Shown here piece after piece: positions 14,822-24,350 of a stretch of 64,000 nucleotides of DNA. Where the stretch lies: assembly GCF_005217615.1 (NCBI RefSeq), contig NZ_SZNK01000001.1, positions 60,001 to 124,000 on the forward strand, given 5' to 3'. The stretch's first letter is position 1; each line of letters opens with the position of its first letter. The position numbers and the translations under genes were made by a program. The notes below the pieces were generated by a model. The model had not been told where the DNA came from, did no database searches, and was given only the letters and a program-made list of their open reading frames with translations. Origin of the DNA: Brevibacillus antibioticus (GTDB lineage: Bacteria > Bacillota > Bacilli > Brevibacillales > Brevibacillaceae).

Positions 14822-17800
14822 ATGGCCTATCCGTCTGACAGTCAATTCATCCCGTTTATGCTCGGGGGAAGTCCATTCGGAGACGTCCCAAACGATGAAA
14901 GTCCCGGCTCTGCCGACTTGGTAGGAAACGCTACGTTTCCCGTTGCCTTTTTGGCGTATGATGGAACGTATCTCTACTTTCGGATGAGAGTCAATGAAGA
15001 TCCAAGAAATTCGCAAAAAACAGGGTTTCAAAACTTTGCTTGGGGATATTTGATCAATACAACAGGAGTGGCTGGCACATACCAATGGATGTTGGGCGTG
15101 CAAGGCTTGCGCAACCGAGTTGCTTTGATTCAAAACACCATTGTTGAATTTAACTCCTGGAACGATCCGGCAGAGGGCACAAACGGCAGTGGAGCACCCA
15201 ACTGGCAAGCGCCGATTATCAATTTTGACACGGCTCGTGTGCGGCTGACGAATGACGGCTCTAATTTTAGTGGCACTCCTGATTACTTCATCGATCTCGT
15301 CATGCCGGCTGCTACTTTTTTTTCAACGATCGGTGTTACCTCCCTTACTTCTATTCGCTTCCTCCCTTTTACCTCTGCAAATGACAATAATTACAACAAA
15401 GACTCTCTGCGAACAAGTGAAGGCTTTAGCTTTGAAAATTCCTTGAGCAATACGACTTCGGTGGCGACAGGAGACGTTCGGGCTAGCCTTGCCATCGATA
15501 AGCAAGTAACAGCAGGACCAACCGTTGTTACTACAGGACAACTATCGCAATGGACGGGATCGATCACTGTCACTAATACCGGAAAGAGCCAGGCAACGAC
15601 AGTCGTTGTCAATGATTTGATCGAGTTGGATCAGGTAACGGCTTTTACGGTAAGCGCAACAAGTATCGGCTCTGTCATCTATAATCCCCTCACGAAGGTG
15701 CTCAGCTGGACAATCGGCAGTTTGGCCGCTGGTTCTACTGCCAGCTTGTCATTTACGGTCAGTGGGGTTTTCACGGTCTCTTCTGGCGGAACGCGGCGGT
15801 TAAACACAGCGACAGTCACTGGCGTAGACAGCTTTTCTGGCGGGACGCTTTCTCCTGTTTCGGATAATATTGTCATCACGGTTAACTTGGCTGGTAGTGT
15901 GGCTGGCGTGGTGCTTGACCAGTCCACGAACTTGCCTGTAGCAGGTGCGCAGGTCGCGCTGTATGATTCGATTCCCGTATTAATCGGAACGACGACGACA
16001 GACACAGATGGTGCCTATTCGTTTACTGGATTGGCTCCTGGTCTGTATTCTGTGTCGGTGACCGCGCCGACTTATAACTCCAAAATCCAATTCGTGAGCG
16101 TTTTGGCAGGGCAGACCACAAGAGCAGACATTTTGCTTCCTCAGAGTCCGGGTCAGGTGAACGGGGCGATAACAGATACCGGATTGGCTCCCATCTCTGG
16201 GGCGGTGGTAAAGCTCATTAATACGACAGGCGTGACTGTAAGTCAGGCAGTGACTAGTGGCGGGGGGACTTACCAGTTTACCAATGTCGTGCCGGGTGCC
16301 TACACCCTTGCAGTCAGTGCGGATACATTCCAGCCAGCAACAGTTGCAATCAATGTCATTCGAGCCCAGACGACTACACAAAATGTAGTGCTCCAAACAT
16401 CCGTTGCCCAGCTCTCCGGACTGGTAACAGGTCCGGGCGGCATACCAATTGCCGGGGCATTGGTGGAAGTGCTGAGTCAGACAGGTATTACGTTAACGGT
16501 AACAACAACAGATGGAGCTGGTACGTATCTGCTGACCAAGCTAGCAGGAGGTATTTATCAAATCCGCGTCAGTGCCGCGGGCTTTTCCACACAATTAGCT
16601 GGAATCAGTCTGCAAGCGGGCGATGCCAAGGTACTTCATTTTTCTTTGGCGACTGCATTTGGAACGGTAAGTGGAACCATTTCCGATGCGCAAACGGGTG
16701 AAGGAATCCCAAATGCGAGCATCAAGGTGGTATCTCGCTCAGGGATTGCTGTAGGAGAGACAGTAACCGACGCGAATGGAGACTACGCTTTATCCTTACT
16801 TGGTCCGGAAAACTATGTTCTTACGGCTGCTGCAGAGGGGTATGCGGGCAAAACAGTTGGGATAGGGATCAATGCTGGAGCGACTACAGCGGTTGACCTC
16901 CAATTGGAAAAGCTGGCAGGGGTATTGAATGGGACTGTCTCGGATTCAGGGAGCAATCCGCTTGGTAATGCCACTGTCATTGTTATGAAGGGAATTGTTC
17001 CTGTGGCGCAGGCCATTACCGACAACGCTGGCACCTTTTCCTTTCCGCATTTGGCCCCAGGCACGTATACCGTGACAGCTTCGGCTTCTGGTTACTCCAC
17101 TATTGTGTTGGGGGCAACTGTGCAGCCTCAGGAAATATCGTCCCTTGCTTTTGTCCTACAAGCATCTCCGGGATCAATCGCAGGACAGGTGGTCGACAGC
17201 GGCAATCAGCCGATTCAGGGTGCCGCTGTGATCGTAAGGGATAATACGGCAGCGGGCGCTGTCGTGGCTACTGTATTGACTGATGGGAACGGACAGTATG
17301 TGGTACCTAATTTGCTACCGCAGGCGTACGTTGTCATCGTATCTGCTCCAAATAAAACGACAGTAATCACAGGGGCAATCGTCACCACATTAACGACAAC
17401 AATGGTGAATGTGCAGCTGGCAGACTTGCCGGGAAGCATTTCAGGTTCGGTTTTTGATGCTACCTCTGGTCTGCCGATCACTGGTGCTTCGATAGCGGTT
17501 AGCGTGTTGAACCAAGCAGGGGCAATCGTCGCCCATGCAAATAGCGATCTGTCGGGCAATTACCAGATCACAGGGCTTGCACCCGGAGTTTATACCATTA
17601 CGGCTCGTGCAACCAATTATGAAACAAACAGTGCTTCCGCTACTGTGCTTGCCAACACAAATACGCCTGTCAGCTTGGCGTTGTTTGCGAGTCCGGGTGA
17701 GATCCAAGGGCAGGTGCTTGCTGCAGGGACACTACAGCCGATTGCCGGTGCACAAGTAAATGCACTCGATTTCAATGGCTCCGTCGTGCATTCGGTATAC

Positions 17801-20800
17801 AGCGATAGTCAAGGAAGCTTTGCGATCACGGGCTTGGCGCAAGGTCAATACGTCATCAGTGCTTCGGCGGATGGTTTTCAGTCCAATCATGTCGGAGCCA
17901 TTGTATTCGCGAATACAACTACTCCTGTCCAGGTTCAGCTCAATCAGGATTTCGGCACTATTAACGGTACAGTAGCTCCAGTCGTACCGGGAACGACCAT
18001 TCAATTGTTTGATAACAATAACCTGTTGAAAGATACATTCGTTGCAGATGGAAATGGGGCATTTTCATTTTCAGGGGTCGCACCAGGCTCTTATATCCTT
18101 ATCGCTACCGCTCCAAGCTACGCTGTTCAATCTGTTGGGGCGATCGTACAGCCAGGGCAGACGGCCACCGTTTCCTTTACGCTTATCCCGAATCCGGGCA
18201 GTATTTCCGGAACGGTGGAAGACACGGGTATGCAGCCGATTGTCAATGCCGTTGTCCGTGTTCTGGATTTGAATGAGACGACAATAGGGTTTGGCTATAC
18301 GGATTCAAACGGGGCCTATACAATTGGTAACCTGCCTGCCGGATCATTTGTCGTGGTAGCAAGTGCCCCTGAATATGTTACAGGCTCGGTTGGTGTTGCA
18401 CTTGGACCCGGTGAAAATAAGACTGGAGTAGACTTTGTTCTTGAGGCGAATGCAGGCGGGATTAGTGGACAGGTGACGGACGCAACGAATCCTGCGGTAT
18501 TCATTGCAGGCGCCGTTGTACTGATTCGTTCCATAAGTAACGGAAGTGTAGTGGCTACAGCAAGCACCGACCAGACTGGCAGCTATTTGATTCAACATTT
18601 GTTGCCGGGTGCCTATACCGTCACGGTCAGTGCGCCTAGCTATGCAGATCAATCAGTAGGGGCCAATGTAGTCAGTGGAGAAACGACGGGGGCAAGTGTG
18701 GCGCTCTTGCCTTTGCCTGGGTCCATCGTGGGCAGTGTCATAAATAGCGTGGGTGTACCAATTACGGGAAGCGAGATCAGCGTCAAGCTGTTGGATAGCA
18801 ATCAAGCCGTCAAACAGAGCTTGCTCGCGAATGAATCGGGTGTATTTTTCATTGGGAGTGTCTCTCCTGGCGTTTACACCGTGATCGCATCAGCGTCTGG
18901 ATATGCCGTAGGAACTATTGGCGTGATCGTTGCAGCCAATACCGCAACTCCGACAACTGTCACGTTACCTGACTTGCCAGCGGCTATTTCGGGTGTAGTG
19001 ACCAATCAGATGACGGGATTCGGGATTCCGGGAAGCACCGTGCTCATTACGGATGGCCATGGCGTTGTGTTTGCTCAATTATTGACAGATAATCAAGGCA
19101 ATTTTTTGGCAGAGAAGCTTCCGCCGGGTGTCGTAAATGTAACGGTTTCTGCGCTGAATTTTGTATCCGTCTCGCAGGCGGTTATTTTGCAAGGGGGTAT
19201 TACCACCAACCTTCAGCAGGCATTAGTTCCCAATCCCGGCAGTCTATCCGGCGTTGTGACTGACCTGGAGACGGGCCTGCCGATCATTGGCGCAACGGTA
19301 ATCGTCTTTGATAGCACGCGTGCCGCCGTGGGCTCCGTACTGACAGATGCAACTGGTAACTTTTCGCTTGATCGGCTGGCTCCTGGAGGGTACACCGTCA
19401 ATGTCAATGCAACTGGATATGCAAGCGATGTCGCTGGTGCACTGATACAAGCAGGGGCGGCGTCCGTATTAAGCTTTACGTTAAACGAGTTGCCCGGTGG
19501 GATAGCTGGTACTGTGCGAGAGGAAGATACGGCCTCACCGATTGCCGGTGCGGTCATTACCGTTCGACAAGGAAGTCCGTCTGGAACGATACTGGCTATT
19601 GTCCTGACGAATGCGCAGGGTCAGTATATGGTGAGTGGACTTTCCCCTGGGAGCTATACATTGATCGCAAGTGCTAAGGGATTCGCTGCTGAGGCTTCAA
19701 CGGCTATGGTCGGATTGGGAGCGACTACCGGTCTTGATTTTTCTTTACAGAACCTGCCTGCAAATGTCACAGGCGAAATTAGTGACGCCCTTCTCAGCAC
19801 ACCTTTGCCGAATACGCTCGTTCGCTTGCTGGGCAACAATAACACGATTCTCTATTCTACCCAGACAGACGCTCAGGGAATATACTTCATTGATGGATTT
19901 GTGGCTGGCAATTACACGATTTTGGCAAGGAACGAAAGCTATCAGAGGGAGAGTGTCTCCTTTGATGTAGCTCCTGGGGGAACAGCTACAGTCAATATCC
20001 CACTGGACCCGAATCCTGGTGTTTTGCAGGGTACCGTCAGAGATGCGCTTGATGGCACGCCACTGGTAGGGGCAGAAGTATTGATCTATTTTCCTGGCAC
20101 AAACAACTTGTTGTCTCGGACGATTACGGACGGTCTCGGTCAGTTTAAAATCGACGGTCTGGCGCCTTTAACCTATACACTTGCGATAAGCGCTCAACAC
20201 TACACCACCCAGCCTGTTGGTGCGACGATCTTTTCCGGACAGACGACTACAATTGATGTGGGGCTTCCTCCCTTTCCTGCTGCTGTAACAGGTCAGATAC
20301 AGGCTACTGGCGGAGGCGTTGTTTCCAATGCATTGGTACAGGTGAAGGATTCACATGGAACATTGTTCGGCAGTGCAATCACGGATGATTTGGGCAATTT
20401 CTCTGTTGGTAACCTTCCGCCTGGGACGTATTTGATTAGCGCAAGTGAAGATAGCTACGCAACAGCAACACAACGTATTACAGTAACGGCTGGACAGACA
20501 ATAAGCGGGGTCATCCTCACGATGTCTGCTCTGCCAGGCAGCATCTTTGGTCAGGTGACCAATCAGTTGACGGGACTTCCGATCACGGGTGCGGCTGTTA
20601 ACGTGCAACTGTTTGCCAATGGCCAATTTATCGCCAGCACCGTAACAAATCAGAGCGGGCAATTCCAGGCAAATGGCTTGACGGCGGGAGTTTACAATGT
20701 CATAGCAAGTGCAGATGGCTTTGGCACGCATTACAGCACTGTTACGGTCCTAAATGGGCAGACGACGGTAACAACGGTAGAGCTGCTGCCAATCGTGGGA

Positions 20801-21376
20801 ACCATATCGGGGATCGTCCTCTTGCCAGATGGCACGCAAGCGAGCGGAAACAATATTCAATTATCGTTATTCCACTCAGACCAGACTCGCTTGCAAAATA
20901 TTTTGGCTGAGCCAGACGGAACGTTCCATTTTGTCAATGTGGCTCCAGGTACGTATACCGTTGTAGGAACCATCCCGGGTATCGGTACTGGTCAAGCAGA
21001 AGCAGTCGTTTTGCCGAATCAAACAACCTTTATCATCATCCGCCTTTCTCAAACGGGTACGATACGAGGAACGGTTCGATCCGGTTTCACAGGCTTGCCA
21101 GTTGCTGGAGCGACCGTAATTGTGCAAATGCTGAATCAACCAAACAGAACGACCGTGGTCGTCCAAACGGACAGCATCGGCAGGTACAAGGTGACTGGTC
21201 TTGCTCCTGGCACCTACTTGGTTGTTGCCAATGCGATGGGGAGTGGAGAAGCGAGAGGGACAGTAACGCTAGGCGCAGGGGAAATCGTGACGCTCGATTT
21301 AGTTCTAGTTCCAGCAGCCATGAGCGGATCTTTTCGAGTCGCAACATGTCCGACCATTTTGTTTACCCCATTTTGA
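14822..21376 (+). CDS. Giant repetitive protein with 21 carboxypeptidase-regulatory-like domains
   Basis: A 2184-residue protein. Residues 1 to about 220 form a conserved head (PFMLGGSPFGDVPND, AYDGTYLYFRMRVNEDPRN, FTSANDNNYNKDSL). A DUF11-like Greek-key domain follows (about 222-350), then 21 beta-sandwich repeats of 80-90 residues. Each opens with a G-x-hydrophobic-x-G-x-V motif (PGSISGSV type), has a central TDxxGxYxxxxLxPGxY motif and ends in a VxxGxTTxxxxxL motif. No signal peptide, membrane segment, LPXTG or other anchor is visible; the tail is short. AGGTGAGG supports the ATG at 14822, though a GTG at 14807 is possible. Absence of a signal plus a sigma-K-like -10 suggests a spore-surface protein made in the mother cell. 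Function unknown. Confidence 0.85.
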   Translation: MAYPSDSQFIPFMLGGSPFGDVPNDESPGSADLVGNATFPVAFLAYDGTYLYFRMRVNEDPRNSQKTGFQNFAWGYLINTTGVAGTYQWMLGVQGLRNRVALIQNTIVEFNSWNDPAEGTNGSGAPNWQAPIINFDTARVRLTNDGSNFSGTPDYFIDLVMPAATFFSTIGVTSLTSIRFLPFTSANDNNYNKDSLRTSEGFSFENSLSNTTSVATGDVRASLAIDKQVTAGPTVVTTGQLSQWTGSITVTNTGKSQATTVVVNDLIELDQVTAFTVSATSIGSVIYNPLTKVLSWTIGSLAAGSTASLSFTVSGVFTVSSGGTRRLNTATVTGVDSFSGGTLSPVSDNIVITVNLAGSVAGVVLDQSTNLPVAGAQVALYDSIPVLIGTTTTDTDGAYSFTGLAPGLYSVSVTAPTYNSKIQFVSVLAGQTTRADILLPQSPGQVNGAITDTGLAPISGAVVKLINTTGVTVSQAVTSGGGTYQFTNVVPGAYTLAVSADTFQPATVAINVIRAQTTTQNVVLQTSVAQLSGLVTGPGGIPIAGALVEVLSQTGITLTVTTTDGAGTYLLTKLAGGIYQIRVSAAGFSTQLAGISLQAGDAKVLHFSLATAFGTVSGTISDAQTGEGIPNASIKVVSRSGIAVGETVTDANGDYALSLLGPENYVLTAAAEGYAGKTVGIGINAGATTAVDLQLEKLAGVLNGTVSDSGSNPLGNATVIVMKGIVPVAQAITDNAGTFSFPHLAPGTYTVTASASGYSTIVLGATVQPQEISSLAFVLQASPGSIAGQVVDSGNQPIQGAAVIVRDNTAAGAVVATVLTDGNGQYVVPNLLPQAYVVIVSAPNKTTVITGAIVTTLTTTMVNVQLADLPGSISGSVFDATSGLPITGASIAVSVLNQAGAIVAHANSDLSGNYQITGLAPGVYTITARATNYETNSASATVLANTNTPVSLALFASPGEIQGQVLAAGTLQPIAGAQVNALDFNGSVVHSVYSDSQGSFAITGLAQGQYVISASADGFQSNHVGAIVFANTTTPVQVQLNQDFGTINGTVAPVVPGTTIQLFDNNNLLKDTFVADGNGAFSFSGVAPGSYILIATAPSYAVQSVGAIVQPGQTATVSFTLIPNPGSISGTVEDTGMQPIVNAVVRVLDLNETTIGFGYTDSNGAYTIGNLPAGSFVVVASAPEYVTGSVGVALGPGENKTGVDFVLEANAGGISGQVTDATNPAVFIAGAVVLIRSISNGSVVATASTDQTGSYLIQHLLPGAYTVTVSAPSYADQSVGANVVSGETTGASVALLPLPGSIVGSVINSVGVPITGSEISVKLLDSNQAVKQSLLANESGVFFIGSVSPGVYTVIASASGYAVGTIGVIVAANTATPTTVTLPDLPAAISGVVTNQMTGFGIPGSTVLITDGHGVVFAQLLTDNQGNFLAEKLPPGVVNVTVSALNFVSVSQAVILQGGITTNLQQALVPNPGSLSGVVTDLETGLPIIGATVIVFDSTRAAVGSVLTDATGNFSLDRLAPGGYTVNVNATGYASDVAGALIQAGAASVLSFTLNELPGGIAGTVREEDTASPIAGAVITVRQGSPSGTILAIVLTNAQGQYMVSGLSPGSYTLIASAKGFAAEASTAMVGLGATTGLDFSLQNLPANVTGEISDALLSTPLPNTLVRLLGNNNTILYSTQTDAQGIYFIDGFVAGNYTILARNESYQRESVSFDVAPGGTATVNIPLDPNPGVLQGTVRDALDGTPLVGAEVLIYFPGTNNLLSRTITDGLGQFKIDGLAPLTYTLAISAQHYTTQPVGATIFSGQTTTIDVGLPPFPAAVTGQIQATGGGVVSNALVQVKDSHGTLFGSAITDDLGNFSVGNLPPGTYLISASEDSYATATQRITVTAGQTISGVILTMSALPGSIFGQVTNQLTGLPITGAAVNVQLFANGQFIASTVTNQSGQFQANGLTAGVYNVIASADGFGTHYSTVTVLNGQTTVTTVELLPIVGTISGIVLLPDGTQASGNNIQLSLFHSDQTRLQNILAEPDGTFHFVNVAPGTYTVVGTIPGIGTGQAEAVVLPNQTTFIIIRLSQTGTIRGTVRSGFTGLPVAGATVIVQMLNQPNRTTVVVQTDSIGRYKVTGLAPGTYLVVANAMGSGEARGTVTLGAGEIVTLDLVLVPAAMSGSFRVATCPTILFTPF

Positions 21377-21431
21377 TGGTTTGGAGAATTGCTCCACTTA
21401 AAAATATAAATATGGCGGATAACTCCTTTTT

Positions 21432-21440
21432 TGGTATAAT
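21432..21440 (+). promoter_or_regulatory. Extended -10 promoter of the RpiR-type regulator gene
   Basis: TGGTATAAT lies 55 bases before the ATG at 21495. The leader then contains a small hairpin, ATAGC with GCTAT, followed by TTTTG. Confidence 0.55.
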
Positions 21441-21494
21441 AGCTGTAGAAATACGGCTATTTTGTTTTGGGTAAAAACAAGAGGAGCGAGCCAT

Positions 21495-22388
21495 ATGACG
21501 AAACAGCAAGAGGAGCAGTCCCATCCATTGACAGCTACCATCACGAAGACTAATACGCTTTTGCATATTCAGAGTCTCCTTCCCTCCTTTACGAAATCGG
21601 AGCAAAAGGTTGCCCATATCGTCTTACAGCAGACAGACAGCGTGATTTATTCATCGGTAATTGACCTTGCCGAAAAGGCGGGGGTGGGTGAGACCACCGT
21701 TTTGCGATTTTGCAGGAAAATAGGCTTCTATGGCTATCAGGAATTCAAGCTGGCGTTGGCGCAGGAATTGGTCAATCCAGTCAAAAATTTGCATGGCGAA
21801 GTAGGAGAAGACGATTCGCTGGACATCATTACGCACAAAGTAACCGCAACCAATCAACAGGCGATTGGGGATACCTCGGCCCTGTTCCAGATCGAACAGC
21901 TGGAGCGTTGTGTAGATCTTTTGCAAAAGGCAAACACGATCCATTTTTACGGGGTAGGTACGTCAGCGGTAACAGCTCAGGATGCCAAGTACACGTTTTT
22001 GCGGATCGGGCTTCGCGTGGACGCTTTTAATGAATCGCATCTGCAAGCGATGGCTGCAGCGACTCTGGGACCGGGGGATGTCGCGATCGGTTTGTCTGTA
22101 TCTGGCAGTACGAAAGACACGATCGATTCATTGAAGGTCGCCAAACAGGCAGGCGCAACTTGCATTTGCCTGACGCACTATCGACGCTCGCCGATTACGA
22201 ATGTAGCGGACATTACGCTTTTGACCGCAGCGCAAGAAGGTCCGTTGCAGGGAGGCTCTCTCGCAGCCAAAATTGCACAGCTGCATGTACTGGATGTGAT
22301 CAGTACGACAATCACGATGCGCAACAAGGAAAAGGCCCTTTTCTATAAAGAGAGAACAGCGAAGGCTGTCCTAGAGAGAAAATACTAA
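21495..22388 (+). CDS. RpiR/MurR family transcriptional regulator
   Basis: A 297-residue regulator with an N-terminal RpiR HTH (about 25-100; SVIDLAEKAGVGETTVLRFCRKIGFYGYQEFKLALAQEL) and a C-terminal SIS sugar-phosphate-binding domain (about 135-265; IHFYGVGTSAVTAQDA, GLSVSGSTKDTIDSLKVAKQAGA). Such proteins sense phosphosugars. The next gene is nagB, so control of amino-sugar use through a phosphosugar such as GlcN-6-P or GlcNAc-6-P is likely. GAGGAGCG 7 bases upstream supports the ATG at 21495. Confidence 0.85.
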   Translation: MTKQQEEQSHPLTATITKTNTLLHIQSLLPSFTKSEQKVAHIVLQQTDSVIYSSVIDLAEKAGVGETTVLRFCRKIGFYGYQEFKLALAQELVNPVKNLHGEVGEDDSLDIITHKVTATNQQAIGDTSALFQIEQLERCVDLLQKANTIHFYGVGTSAVTAQDAKYTFLRIGLRVDAFNESHLQAMAAATLGPGDVAIGLSVSGSTKDTIDSLKVAKQAGATCICLTHYRRSPITNVADITLLTAAQEGPLQGGSLAAKIAQLHVLDVISTTITMRNKEKALFYKERTAKAVLERKY

Positions 22389-22393
22389 GTGGT

Positions 22394-22561
22394 AGTTCAA
22401 AAAGTCGTCTTTTGATCATGGTGTAGTACAGGGAGCGAATTCGACTTCGAAATTGGCGTTCACCTTCGAAGTCCGGTGCTCATGTAGTTTACCTACACTC
22501 GGCTCCTCCTTCTTCAGGTTCTCGCCACTTTCTCGATGCTGAAAAGACGACTTTTTGAACT
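22394..22561. repeat. 168-bp palindromic repeat element
   Basis: The 20-bp arms AGTTCAAAAAGTCGTCTTTT (22394-22413) and AAAAGACGACTTTTTGAACT (22542-22561) are perfect complements. Inside are further stems, for example ACTTCGAA with TTCGAAGT and GTAG with CTAC. It fills the gap between the regulator and nagB. A collapsed derivative with the same arms is at 43329-43351. Confidence 0.8.
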
Positions 22562-22591
22562 TATTTTTATATGGAATAGGAGTGGTTGGAA

Positions 22592-23356
22592 ATGAAGCTC
22601 GTGATCGTGAAAGATTACGCGGAGCTCAGCAGAAAAGCTGCTGAATTACTCGTAAGCGAAGTAAAAGCAAATCCGAAGACCGTCTTTGGCCTTGCAACTG
22701 GAGGCACGCCGGTAGGGATGTACCGTGAGCTGATCAAGCTGTCGCAAGCGGCAAGCATCGATTTTTCGCAAGCGAGTAGCTTTAATCTGGATGAATACGT
22801 CGGACTTTCCTCGACCCATCCGCAAAGCTATCGCTCGTATATGCAAGAAAACTTGTTCAATCACATCAACATTCCTACGGAGAAAACACATGTGCCAGTT
22901 GGGAATACGACAGACCATTTGGCAGAGTGTGCACGCTATGAGGAAGCGATCCGATTGGCAGGTGGGATCGACATCCAGGTGCTGGGGATCGGCAATAACG
23001 GCCATATTGGCTTCAACGAGCCAGGATCTCCTGCCGACTCAGTGACACGCGTGGTCAAGCTCACTGATAGTACGATTGAAGCAAACGCCCGCTATTTTGA
23101 TAGTGTGGATCATGTGCCGACTCAGGCAGTATCCATGGGGATCAACACGATTCTTGGCGCTAAAAAAGTCGTACTTCTCGCAAGTGGAGAGGCAAAGGCA
23201 GAAGCCGTGCGATTGATGCTAGAGGAAGAGCCTACGGCAGATGTCCCAGCCTCCTTATTGCAATTGCATAGAGATGTAACCGTCATTGTAGATCAGGAAG
23301 CAGCGAGCAAGCTGAACACCTCCGTACTGGCAGGAACCAAACCAAGCGGCAGCTAA
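22592..23356 (+). CDS. nagB: Glucosamine-6-phosphate deaminase
   Basis: A 254-residue NagB that converts glucosamine-6-phosphate to fructose-6-phosphate and ammonia. Hallmarks: GLATGGTPVGMY (phosphate loop), NLDEY (catalytic Asp), GIGNNGHIGFNEPG (catalytic Asn/His region) and the late DVTVIVDQEAAS segment. TAGGAGTGG lies 8 bases before the ATG at 22592; a TTG at 22586 is too close to that site. No nagA is adjacent, so deacetylation of GlcNAc-6-P must occur elsewhere. Confidence 0.95.
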   Translation: MKLVIVKDYAELSRKAAELLVSEVKANPKTVFGLATGGTPVGMYRELIKLSQAASIDFSQASSFNLDEYVGLSSTHPQSYRSYMQENLFNHINIPTEKTHVPVGNTTDHLAECARYEEAIRLAGGIDIQVLGIGNNGHIGFNEPGSPADSVTRVVKLTDSTIEANARYFDSVDHVPTQAVSMGINTILGAKKVVLLASGEAKAEAVRLMLEEEPTADVPASLLQLHRDVTVIVDQEAASKLNTSVLAGTKPSGS

Positions 23357-23376
23357 TGCACCGCTTGGTTTTTCTT
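23339..23376 (+). terminator. Rho-independent terminator of nagB
   Basis: AACCAAGCGG pairs with CCGCTTGGTT and is followed by TTTTCTTTT. The stem overlaps the last codons of nagB. Confidence 0.85.
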
Positions 23377-23419
23377 TTGCTTGTTCACCAATCTGTTCCG
23401 AATACGCACTTGTTCCTTA

Positions 23420-23428
23420 TGCTATACT
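23420..23428 (+). promoter_or_regulatory. Extended -10 promoter of hemQ
   Basis: TGCTATACT lies about 50 bases before the hemQ ATG; the -35 region is weak. Confidence 0.4.
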
Positions 23429-23476
23429 GGGAATGTTGCAAGAAGGTCACCAGATTTTTCTAAGGAGCTGATTTTA

Positions 23477-24229
23477 ATGAGCGCAAACGAAGCGTTGCTT
23501 ACATTAGAAGGTTGGTATACGTATCATAATTTCCGCACCATCAATTGGGAAAAGTGGAAAGCAGCGTCTGCAGCAGAACGCAAAGAAGCGTTGGGCGAGC
23601 TGAATGCTTTGATCCGCACATGGGAAGCGAATGAGGGTGAGAACCAAGGAAGCACGGCTGTGTACTCCATTCTCGGACACAAAGCAGACCTCGTGTTCAT
23701 GTTCCTGCGTCCAACTATGCAAGAACTCGATGAGATCAAAACAGCGTTCAATAAAACGCGCTTTGCTGCTTTTACAGAAGCTCCTTATTCGTATGTATCC
23801 GTAGTAGAGCTGAGCAACTATGTAAATAGCCCAGGTGAAGATCCAAAAGCGAATCCGCATGTGCGCGATCGTCTCTATCCAATCCTGCCAAAATGGGAGC
23901 ACATTTGCTTCTATCCAATGAACAAAAAGCGCGATCTGCAAGACAACTGGTACATGCTCTCCATGCAGGAGCGCCAAGAAATGATGCGCTCCCACGGCTT
24001 GATCGGTCGCTCTTACGCTGGCCGCGTGAAGCAAATCATCGGTGGCTCCGTTGGTTTCGACGATTGGGAGTGGGGTGTTACCCTCTTTGCCAACGATCCG
24101 CTGGAATTCAAGCATATCGTCTACGAAATGCGCTTTGACGAAGTGAGTGCCCGCTTCGGTGAATTCGGCAACTTCCTAGTAGGAAACGTATTGAATGAAG
24201 AAACACTGGTGAAAAAGCTGGAAGTATAA
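23477..24229 (+). CDS. hemQ: Coproheme decarboxylase HemQ
   Basis: A 250-residue chlorite-dismutase-fold protein of the Firmicute HemQ type (B. subtilis YwfI). It converts coproheme III to heme b with peroxide in the coproporphyrin-dependent heme pathway. The catalytic Tyr lies in the FYPMNKKR motif and the family block [31 protein letters not shown] follows, split here by no gap. TAAGGAGC 9 bases upstream supports the ATG at 23477. It is monocistronic, between two terminators. Confidence 0.93.
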   Translation: MSANEALLTLEGWYTYHNFRTINWEKWKAASAAERKEALGELNALIRTWEANEGENQGSTAVYSILGHKADLVFMFLRPTMQELDEIKTAFNKTRFAAFTEAPYSYVSVVELSNYVNSPGEDPKANPHVRDRLYPILPKWEHICFYPMNKKRDLQDNWYMLSMQERQEMMRSHGLIGRSYAGRVKQIIGGSVGFDDWEWGVTLFANDPLEFKHIVYEMRFDEVSARFGEFGNFLVGNVLNEETLVKKLEV

Positions 24230-24240
24230 TCACCATCCCC

Positions 24241-24282
24241 AAAAATCCGCTGTGCGAGATCGTCGCATTGGCGGATTTTTTA
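24241..24282 (+). terminator. Rho-independent terminator of hemQ
   Basis: AAAAATCCGC (24241-24250) pairs with GCGGATTTTT, followed by more T. Confidence 0.85.
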
Positions 24283-24350
24283 ATTTGAGCCTTTGTTATT
24301 CATAAATGGTAAAATAAGGTTGTTTGAAAATGGAGAGGAGAGGTTGATTT

